The notes beneath the pieces were generated by a model. The model made no database searches and was not told where the DNA came from. It worked only from the letters and a program-made list of their open reading frames with translations. 18,584 nt of DNA from Actinomycetota bacterium (GTDB taxonomy: Bacteria > Actinomycetota > Thermoleophilia > Solirubrobacterales > Solirubrobacteraceae), in assembly GCA_009699565.1 (NCBI GenBank), contig WLNX01000010.1:1-18584 (forward strand). Reading direction: 5' to 3'. Made by a program: the position numbers and the translations under genes. How positions within the stretch are numbered: the first letter of the stretch is position 1; every line of letters begins with the position of its first letter. This document shows positions 1-5,474 of the stretch, in pieces.

Positions 1-457
1 GCCGTCGCGCTCCGACCGCGCACTTGCGAGCGAGTCGCTGCGACGGGTGGGCCTCGACGATCGATCGGGCACGACCTTTGGCGAGCTTTCGGGCGGTCAG
101 CGCCAACGGGTGCTGGTGGCGCGAGCTCTGGTGCAGGACTCACCGCTGCTGCTGCTGGACGAGCCGTTCGCCGGGATCGACGCACCGAGCGCCGAGCTTC
201 TCTCGGCCCTCTTCGACGACCTTGCCGCCGAGGGTCGCGGACTGCTGATGGCGACGCACGACATCGAGCAGGCTCGAAGCTGGGATCTCGTCCTCTGCTG
301 CAACCGCGTTCAGATTGCCTTCGGCGACCCGGCTGAAGTGCTCACGCGGGAGGTAATCGAGCGCACCTACGGCGCCTCGCTGGTCGAATTGCCGGGGGAC
401 CGTCCGCTGGCGATAACGCCGCCCCACCATCACGATCACGGCGAGGAGGCCAAGTGA
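1..457 (+). CDS. znuC: Zinc/manganese ABC transporter ATP-binding protein, ZnuC-type (5' partial)
   Basis: The gene enters from the left edge with its frame open from base 2, so the Walker A and Q-loop lie outside the window. What remains is the second half of an ABC ATPase: the signature motif LSGGQRQRV, Walker B with catalytic glutamate (LLLLDEPFAGID), and the H-loop histidine in MATHD. The protein should power metal import on the cytoplasmic face of the permease encoded next. Its C-terminus ends in a histidine cluster (HHHDHGEE), which fits a zinc substrate, although manganese or iron ABC importers of the same family cannot be excluded. Its stop overlaps the next start (GTGA), indicating translational coupling. 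A solute-binding protein gene would be expected upstream, out of view. Confidence 0.88.
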   Translation, partial: PSRSDRALASESLRRVGLDDRSGTTFGELSGGQRQRVLVARALVQDSPLLLLDEPFAGIDAPSAELLSALFDDLAAEGRGLLMATHDIEQARSWDLVLCCNRVQIAFGDPAEVLTREVIERTYGASLVELPGDRPLAITPPHHHDHGEEAK

Positions 458-1344
458 GCGGCTGGCTCTTGGAGCCTCTCCGCGAGCCGGTCGTGCTGCG
501 GAGCCTGATCGAGCTGGCCCTGATCGGTTTGGTCGCAGGAACGCTCGGCTGCTGGATTGTCCTCGCCGGCCGCTCGTACAGCGCCGAGTCGCTTGCCCAC
601 TCGATGTTGCCCGGGCTGGTTGGTGCGGCGCTGCTGGGGCTGCCGCTGGTGCTGGGCGGGGCCGTCGGGCTGGCGGTTGGCGCCTCGCTGATTGCTCTCG
701 TCGGGCGGATCAAGGTGCTCGACGGCGAGGTCGCAGTCTCGGTCGTCATCACCTCGCTCTTTGGCGCCGGGGTGCTGCTCGGCTTGGCGCCAGCGACGCC
801 CGCGGGTTTGAACGGTCTGCTGTTCGGCGACCTGCTCGCGGTCGGACTCGGCGAGATTGCGATAGCCGCCGCATACGCCGCGGTAGTCCTTGTCGTCCTC
901 TTTGCACTCCACGAGGGGCTGCTGGTGGCGGGATTCGATCGGCTCAACGCCCGAGCGCTTGGCCGAGCGCCGGCTCCCTTCGATCTTGTCCTTGCGCTGC
1001 TGCTCGCCGGCGCAACGCTGGTTGCCGTTCAGGCGCTCGGCAACCTGCTGGTCGTGGCGATGCTTGTCGGTCCGGCCGCAACTGCGCGGCTGCTGTCCAA
1101 GCGGATCGGGCCGATGATGCTGATCGGCGTTGCGGTTGCCTGGGCGGCGTCTCTGGCGGGGCTCTACGCCTCCTACCACGCCGATCTGGCGGCAGGAGCT
1201 TCGGTTACCTGCGCGCTGGTGATCGCATTTGCCGCCGCCCTGCTTGCACGGACTCTGCGCGAGACGATTGCCGCTAACGGCAATCGGCGCAAAGGCCGCG
1301 GAGGACAATCTCGTGGCCTTCGACTGCGAAGTCGACGCGCTTAG
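454..1344 (+). CDS. znuB: Metal ABC transporter permease, ABC-3 family (ZnuB-type)
   Basis: This 296-residue protein is almost entirely hydrophobic segments, with roughly seven to nine membrane helices from about residue 18 to 270. It has the ABC-3 family pattern, including the early AGTLGCWIVLAGRSYSAESL region and a later QALGNLLVVAMLVGPAATARLL region, which is typical of ZnuB/MntB permeases. It should form the inner-membrane channel for the ATPase encoded just upstream. The GTG start at 454 overlaps the upstream stop, and GAGGAGG at 443-449 serves as ribosome binding site. The last 23 residues (274-296) form an arginine-rich tail encoded entirely opposite the end of the fur-family gene, giving a 71-bp tail-to-tail overlap. 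Zinc as substrate is inferred from the neighbouring repressor and histidine-rich protein. Confidence 0.9.
   Translation: MSGWLLEPLREPVVLRSLIELALIGLVAGTLGCWIVLAGRSYSAESLAHSMLPGLVGAALLGLPLVLGGAVGLAVGASLIALVGRIKVLDGEVAVSVVITSLFGAGVLLGLAPATPAGLNGLLFGDLLAVGLGEIAIAAAYAAVVLVVLFALHEGLLVAGFDRLNARALGRAPAPFDLVLALLLAGATLVAVQALGNLLVVAMLVGPAATARLLSKRIGPMMLIGVAVAWAASLAGLYASYHADLAAGASVTCALVIAFAAALLARTLRETIAANGNRRKGRGGQSRGLRLRSRRA
1267..1284. repeat. Perfect 7-4-7 inverted repeat at the znuB/zur convergent ends
   Basis: ATTGCCG and CGGCAAT flank a CTAA loop. The loop holds the TAG stop of the minus-strand fur-family gene (1274-1276), while on the plus strand the repeat lies inside the last part of the permease gene. 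It could form a hairpin in either transcript. No T-run follows on either strand, so a classical intrinsic terminator is not supported. Confidence 0.5.
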
Positions 1345-1720
1345 AGATCGAGTGGACGGCCCGCTCAAGCGGCTCGTCGTCAAAAGCGATCACGGCACCG
1401 CAGCCGTCGCAGACCAGATGGTGGTGATGATGGTCGGGGCGGATCGCCTCGTAGCGCGCTTGGCCCTGCCCCAGCTCAACCTTGCTCACAACTCCGAGCT
1501 CTTCAAGCTCTTCGAGGATTCGGTAGATGCTGGCGCGCCCCGCGGCGCGCTCGCGCTCGGCCAGTAGGTCCTCGATCTCGTAGGCGCTGAGCGCACAGCT
1601 CTGCTCGTCGAGTAGTGCGACGACCGCGGCCCGCGCGCCTCCGCGTCGGCGGCCCGCATCGGCCAGGCGCTGGTTGGTGGTTACCTCCCATTGGGACTGC
1701 TGCGTCGTTGCCTTTGGCAT
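1274..1720 (-). CDS. zur: Fur-family metalloregulator, probable zinc uptake repressor Zur
   Basis: This 148-residue DNA-binding repressor has standard Fur-family length. The winged-helix domain covers roughly residues 15-90, with a recognition helix around RASIYRILEEL (62-72). The dimerisation and metal-binding part follows: a run of five histidines (97-101), CDGC (C104, C107), H123, H136 and CADC (C144, C147). The two CxxC pairs form the structural zinc site of Fur proteins. Next to a ZnuBC-type importer and a histidine-rich protein the best call is Zur, silencing zinc uptake when zinc is sufficient; Fur or Mur specificity cannot be ruled out from sequence. A Fur/Zur-like box lies 18-32 bases upstream of the ATG, suggesting autoregulation. 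There is no strong Shine-Dalgarno sequence. Confidence 0.9.
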   Translation of the reverse strand: MPKATTQQSQWEVTTNQRLADAGRRRGGARAAVVALLDEQSCALSAYEIEDLLAERERAAGRASIYRILEELEELGVVSKVELGQGQARYEAIRPDHHHHHLVCDGCGAVIAFDDEPLERAVHSISKRVDFAVEGHEIVLRGLCADCR

Positions 1721-1738
1721 CGCTTCAGAGGCTAGCGA

Positions 1739-1753
1739 TGAGACTGATTCTCA
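1739..1753 (-). promoter_or_regulatory. Candidate Fur/Zur box upstream of zur
   Basis: Read on the minus strand the site is TGAGAATCAGTCTCA, a 7-1-7 imperfect palindrome in which six of seven arm positions pair. It closely resembles the classical Fur-family operator TGATAATnATTATCA. It lies 18-32 bases upstream of the fur-family ATG, where a bound repressor would block transcription. It also contains the TGA stop of the upstream histidine-rich gene (1751-1753), so it would act on an internal promoter between the two genes. Confidence 0.6.
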
Positions 1754-2089
1754 GGCAAGTTCGAGGCCGCCGTGATCATCGCAGTGATCCTCGTGCGGAT
1801 GGTGGAGGCGCCCGTCGACGAGGTAGTCGGAGTGTTCGCCATGCGGAACCGCTTCGTGGCCGCAGCCCGGGCCATGGACGTGCGGAGAGCAGCTGTGCGC
1901 TCGGTTGCACTCGTCGGGGAGCTGGTCGTTCACCGGCAGCGAATGCTCGTCCACGTGGTCGCCGTGCGGTTGGTGGAGGTGCCCGTCGTGGATGAAGTCG
2001 ATGTGACCTTCGTGGACGATCGCCGTGTGGCCGCAGCCGGGGCCGTGGACATGGTCGTGATCTTCGTGTGTGTGTCCGTCTGCAGCCAT
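1751..2089 (-). CDS. Histidine-rich metal-binding protein with two 37-residue repeats
   Basis: The product has 112 residues, of which 25 are histidine and 5 cysteine. Two tandem repeats span residues 13-49 and 70-106. Each begins HVHGPGCGH and ends in a D-H-x-D-[ED]-H pattern, and they share 23 of 37 positions. There is no signal peptide or membrane segment, so it should be cytoplasmic. Small proteins of this composition are found beside zinc transporters and Fur/Zur genes in actinobacteria and are sometimes misnamed zinc transporter permease; this one has nothing resembling a permease. A zinc buffer or metallochaperone role is inference. It lies 30 bases upstream of the fur-family gene on the same strand, probably co-transcribed with it. 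No clear Shine-Dalgarno sequence precedes the ATG. Confidence 0.8.
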   Translation of the reverse strand: MAADGHTHEDHDHVHGPGCGHTAIVHEGHIDFIHDGHLHQPHGDHVDEHSLPVNDQLPDECNRAHSCSPHVHGPGCGHEAVPHGEHSDYLVDGRLHHPHEDHCDDHGGLELA

Positions 2090-2101
2090 ACAAGAAATCT
2101 A

Positions 2102-2115
2102 CCGCGCCGGCGCGG
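2102..2115. repeat. 14-bp perfect palindrome in the divergent gap
   Basis: CCGCGCCGGCGCGG is its own reverse complement. It lies in the 65-bp space between the histidine-rich gene and the divergent gene starting at 2155. It is pure G+C in a G+C-rich genome, so chance is plausible, but the position would suit a regulatory site. No further promoter element is convincing in this gap. Confidence 0.3.
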
Positions 2116-2154
2116 CGGCAGGATCCAACGGGCCGCTGACGAACGAAGGCCCGT

Positions 2155-3459
2155 ATGGGTCTTCGCCAACTTCGCTCCGCGCTGCACGCATTCACTCAGG
2201 AAGCCGCCTGGCAGCTTGCGAGCGACGCGCAGGATGGCCACGAGCTTCCGTTCGAGGTTGTCGAGGGTGGCAGAAGGGACTCGCCGCTTTACTGCTACCG
2301 GCCGCTGACGGCCGATTTCATCACCGACCGCAGCAATGTCCTCTCGCGCCTTCCGACCTATCTCCCGGCCGCGCACGCTCTGATCGCGATCGGCAGTCTC
2401 GCCGACTACCTCGACTCGCAAGGAGCCGGCGTCCCCGGCCCGGGCCGCCAGAGCGCGGACGCGGCTCTTCACTGCTTCCTCGCCCGCGTCTTCATCGACT
2501 CGACCGACTTTGTCTTTGACGAGCGCTGCTTCGACCGCTCCTATCTGGAGCTGGAGAAGTGCGTGGCCGAAGAACGCGCCGAGCACACCGTCGTTGCAGT
2601 CTTGCTTGGCGTCACGCTCGGCTCCGACGAGGTGAGCCTTGGTGACGGCATAACGCTCGCGCGGGGAGAGGACTTTGACGAGGCTCCGGACGAGTCGCGC
2701 TGGTCGAGGGTTGACGGCAGCCCGCAGACGCTCGCAATAGTCAGGCGCTCTCCCGTCGCCGGAGGAACCGGCCCGCTCGAAGATTCGCGTCGCGCGCTCC
2801 GCAAGCTCGTGGCGGGGTTGCGCCTGTACCACCCAGAGCCGGTTGCGACTGCAGCGCTGGGTTGGTCGCGGATAGGTGCAGGCCCTTGGCAGCCGGTCGC
2901 GCTCAACGCAGAGCCCGCCGAGCTGGAAGCCTTGGTTCTGATCGAGCCGGCCCAGGAGGACGAGTTGCGAGCATTCCTCAGTCTCGTCGGCCGCCGCGAA
3001 CCGAAGTCTGGCGAGCTCGCCTGGGCACTGCGTCGCTACGAGCTGGCACATCAGCGCGCCTCCGCCGCAGAGTCGCTAAGTGACCTCCTTCTCGTGGCCC
3101 GGGCGCTGCTTGAGCCGGAGGGCTCAGCCTCAGGCCGGATGCCGGGGCGCCTCGCCGCGCTTTGCGCCGAAAGCGACGGCCGCGCCGCGATGACCGAGCG
3201 CCTCGCCCACACGGTTGCGTTGGAGACGGCGATCATCTGCGGCAACGACTCCGGGATGGAGATCGCGCCGTTCGTGTCGGAACTTGACGAACTTCTGCGA
3301 GCCCTGCTCCGCGACGCCTGCTGCGGGCACCTCGGCCGCGATCTTGTTTCGCTCGCCGATTCGATCCTGCTTGAGGACACCGAGCCCGCAAGTGATCCGA
3401 TCGCTCCGGCGCCTCACGGCGAGACCGATCAGTTCGAGTTCATTCTCCCGCCTCGCTAG
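2155..3459 (+). CDS. Protein of unknown function, 434 residues
   Basis: I do not recognise this protein. It is acidic and appears soluble and mostly alpha-helical, rich in Leu, Ala, Glu and Arg, with no signal peptide, membrane helix or nucleotide-binding motif. Features that stand out are a Tyr-rich patch (YCYRPL, near residue 46), an aspartate-rich segment around residues 117-128 (FIDSTDFVFDERCFDR), and a CCGH motif near residue 390. The ATG at 2155 has GAAGG five bases upstream. Real coding is supported by normal amino-acid composition and by the end fitting exactly against the convergent ATPase gene, where both stops share CTAG. It diverges from the histidine-rich gene across 65 bp, but nothing else ties it to zinc. 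Confidence 0.75.
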   Translation: MGLRQLRSALHAFTQEAAWQLASDAQDGHELPFEVVEGGRRDSPLYCYRPLTADFITDRSNVLSRLPTYLPAAHALIAIGSLADYLDSQGAGVPGPGRQSADAALHCFLARVFIDSTDFVFDERCFDRSYLELEKCVAEERAEHTVVAVLLGVTLGSDEVSLGDGITLARGEDFDEAPDESRWSRVDGSPQTLAIVRRSPVAGGTGPLEDSRRALRKLVAGLRLYHPEPVATAALGWSRIGAGPWQPVALNAEPAELEALVLIEPAQEDELRAFLSLVGRREPKSGELAWALRRYELAHQRASAAESLSDLLLVARALLEPEGSASGRMPGRLAALCAESDGRAAMTERLAHTVALETAIICGNDSGMEIAPFVSELDELLRALLRDACCGHLGRDLVSLADSILLEDTEPASDPIAPAPHGETDQFEFILPPR

Positions 3460-4580
3460 CCGGAGGTAAACAGCCGGCTGTGGATCGCCACTAGTCCGTC
3501 GACGTCGTGGATATCACCCGGCAGCTCGGGAATCACGACGGGGCTGGCGACCCCGGTCTCCTCCTCAAGTCGGGTGATCGATGCCTGATCGCGTGCGGCG
3601 AGCTCAAATGCAGCCGAGTAGCTGGCCAGAACCCGTTCGCCCAGCGGTTCGCCGAGCCGCTCGCCAAGTTGGCCGGCGAGCTTCGCAGGGGTTTGCACAG
3701 ACTCTTCGCTATCACCGAGCCGGTGGACGCGGTTGACTATCAGAGCGGCGAAGTTCATCTTTGCGCTGCGCAGCTTCTCGGCGAAGAAGATTGCCTCGTC
3801 GGCCGAGTCGCGCTGGGGTGAAGTGACGACGACAAAACTGGTGTGCGGGTCGGCAAGCAGTTCCCGGACAGCTTCGGCGCGCTCGCGAAAACCGTCGATC
3901 AGTCCCCCAAGAGCCTGAAAGAAGACCGACAAGTCCTCGAGCAGCTCGACGCCGGTGATCCGCTTCATCACTCCGAGGATCGCTCCCGTGCCCACCCCCA
4001 GCGCCCGCGCAGCGAAGCCGGTCGGCGCCAGCAGGAACTTGAGCGCTCTGCCCTCGAAGAACCCGGTCAGCCGGTCTGGCGCATCGAGAAAGTCGAGTGC
4101 ATTGCGGGAAGGAGGCGTGTCGAGGACGATCGCGTCGAACCGCCCGGAGCGATCAAGCTCGTAAAGCTTGGCGACGGCAGTGAACTCCTGCGAGCCCGCC
4201 ACTGCGCCCGAGAGCTGCTGGTAGATCCGATTGCCGAGGATCTCGTCGCGCGTCTTGGCGTCGGGCGACAGCGTCTCGATCAGTTCATCGAAGGTCCGCT
4301 GCGAGTCCAATGTCATTGCCCACAGCTCGCCTTCTATCTTCAGCCCGGCGTCGGCGAAGCGATCTTCATCAACCCGCTCGGGCTGGTTTGTCAGCCGCTC
4401 CAAGCCGAGCGCATCGGCCAGGCGGCGCGCGGGGTCAATTGTCACCACCGCAACGCGCTTGCCGTTGGCCGCGAGTCCGGCCGCCAACGCTGCAGCCGTC
4501 GTCGTTTTGCCGACCCCGCCCGACCCGGCGCAGATCACCACCGAGCTGTCGGCGAGCGTTTCTTGCAGTGAGGCGGCCAT
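3456..4580 (-). CDS. ArsA/Get3-like ATPase (deviant Walker A, SIMIBI class)
   Basis: With start at 4580 the product is 374 residues. The P-loop GSGGVGKTTT lies at residues 19-28. A switch I region VVTIDPARRLADALG follows, and switch II reads VLDTPPSRNALDFLDAP, the latter typical of ArsA/Get3 proteins. The family includes arsenite pump ATPases and tail-anchored-protein targeting factors; the arsenic-specific metal-site cysteines and arsenic neighbours are absent, so arsenite transport is unlikely. The intramonomer signature lysine of the GKGGVGKT loop is replaced by Ser20. This resembles one of the two adjacent ATPases of mycobacteria (Rv3679/Rv3680 type), but no partner gene is next to it here. 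The frame stays open upstream to 4688, but that extension is basic, unlike the family and overlaps the shared promoter region, so I chose ATG 4580. Confidence 0.85.
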   Translation of the reverse strand: MAASLQETLADSSVVICAGSGGVGKTTTAAALAAGLAANGKRVAVVTIDPARRLADALGLERLTNQPERVDEDRFADAGLKIEGELWAMTLDSQRTFDELIETLSPDAKTRDEILGNRIYQQLSGAVAGSQEFTAVAKLYELDRSGRFDAIVLDTPPSRNALDFLDAPDRLTGFFEGRALKFLLAPTGFAARALGVGTGAILGVMKRITGVELLEDLSVFFQALGGLIDGFRERAEAVRELLADPHTSFVVVTSPQRDSADEAIFFAEKLRSAKMNFAALIVNRVHRLGDSEESVQTPAKLAGQLGERLGEPLGERVLASYSAAFELAARDQASITRLEEETGVASPVVIPELPGDIHDVDGLVAIHSRLFTSG

Positions 4581-4709
4581 CGCCAACCAGCCTAGTTGTC
4601 CTTCTCCTGCGTGCACGCGCCGGAAATAGCGCAGCGCCGGGAAGGAATAGCGCCGACCGCTGCGAATAAAGCGCGAGTACGGGTCCAACAGACGACCGGA
4701 GCATTCGCC
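4581..4709. promoter_or_regulatory. Divergent arsA-like/parA intergenic region with phased direct repeats
   Basis: This 129-bp gap must hold the promoters for both divergent genes. AATAGCGC occurs at 4625-4632 and again at 4646-4653, exactly 21 bp apart (two helical turns). A related AATAAAGCGC lies at 4665-4674. Such phasing fits a protein binding repeatedly on one DNA face. AATAAA at 4665-4670 could alternatively belong to a -10 element for parA. Confidence 0.35.
4698..4701 (+). promoter_or_regulatory. Ribosome binding site deciding the parA start
   Basis: GGAG lies eight bases before GTG 4710, making this a much better start than the upstream in-frame ATG at 4596. The protein from 4710 also has the usual length and N-terminus of Soj/ParA proteins. 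Confidence 0.7.
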
Positions 4710-5474
4710 GTGGAACAGAAAAAGCCAAAAGTCATCGCATTCGCAAACCAGAAGGGCGGCGTCGCCAAAACGACGACGACGCTCAACCTTGCCGTCGCGC
4801 TGGCGGAATCAGGGCACCGTGTGCTTTGCATCGACATGGATCCCCAAGGCAACCTGACAATGTCCCAGGGAATCGATCCCGACACGCTCACCAACTCGAT
4901 CTACGACGTGCTTGTGCACGACAAGCCGATCCGCGAAGTGATCGTCACGCGTGAGATCGACCTTGCCCCGGCATCGATCGACCTCGCCGGCGCCGAGATC
5001 GCGATGTCGACGAAGATCGGCCGCGAGCGGTCGCTGCAGAAGTCGCTTGCAGTTGTCGCCGACGACTACGACTTCGTCTGCATCGACACGCCGCCGAGCC
5101 TTGGCCTGCTGACCATCAACGCGCTCACTGCTGCGACCAAAGTAATCGTCCCGGTCCAGTGCGAATATCTCTCGATGCGCGGTTTGATCCAGTTGCAGAA
5201 CACACTCCAGATGATCCGCGAGAATCTCAATCCCGACATCGAAATCGAGGGGATCCTGCCGACGCTGATGGACACGAGGACCGTCCACGCGAAGGAAGCG
5301 ATCGAGATTCTCGAGGAGAACTTCGGCGACCGCGTATTCGCATCGCGGATCAAGAAGACGATTCGCTTCGCCGAGGCTCCCGTTCAGGGGATGTCGGTTC
5401 TCAAATACGAGCCGAACGGCAGCGCCGCAGATTCATACCGTGCTCTCGCGAAGGAGGTGCTGTCACATGGCTAA
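4710..5474 (+). CDS. parA: ParA/Soj-family partition ATPase
   Basis: From the GTG start the product is 254 residues, the normal length for a chromosomal Soj/ParA without an N-terminal helix-turn-helix. Walker A is KGGVAKTTT with signature Lys15 and catalytic-loop Lys20. The Walker A' region VLCIDMDPQGNLT contains Asp44, and Walker B reads FVCIDTPPSLGLLTINAL. Alanine in place of the usual glycine before Lys20 is a variant I associate with actinobacterial ParA. Proteins of this family form ATP-dependent dimers on the nucleoid and position chromosome origins, division sites or cargo. No parB gene is adjacent. The gene overlaps ftsZ by 8 bp, so a role in placing or restraining the Z-ring, as MipZ does in Caulobacter, is an attractive inference. 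Generic ParA or MinD-like activity remains possible. Confidence 0.9.
   Translation: MEQKKPKVIAFANQKGGVAKTTTTLNLAVALAESGHRVLCIDMDPQGNLTMSQGIDPDTLTNSIYDVLVHDKPIREVIVTREIDLAPASIDLAGAEIAMSTKIGRERSLQKSLAVVADDYDFVCIDTPPSLGLLTINALTAATKVIVPVQCEYLSMRGLIQLQNTLQMIRENLNPDIEIEGILPTLMDTRTVHAKEAIEILEENFGDRVFASRIKKTIRFAEAPVQGMSVLKYEPNGSAADSYRALAKEVLSHG
5451..5457 (+). promoter_or_regulatory. Strong ribosome binding site for ftsZ inside parA
   Basis: AAGGAGG lies nine bases before ATG 5467, within the last codons of parA. It fixes the ftsZ start at 5467 rather than the in-frame upstream start at 5440, and it supports translational coupling of the two genes. Confidence 0.8.

Noticed and set aside
1930..3051. 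A 373-codon minus-strand frame over the unknown protein and the histidine-rich gene
   Set aside because: It overlaps two better-supported genes, and its C-terminal part is an out-of-frame reading of the histidine-rich repeats.
4581..4688. Upstream extension of the ArsA-like protein
   Set aside because: The extra 36 residues are basic and lack family similarity, and they would cover the shared promoter region and repeats.
4596..4709. Upstream ATG start for ParA
   Set aside because: GTG 4710 has GGAG at eight bases and gives the usual ParA length; the extension looks non-coding.
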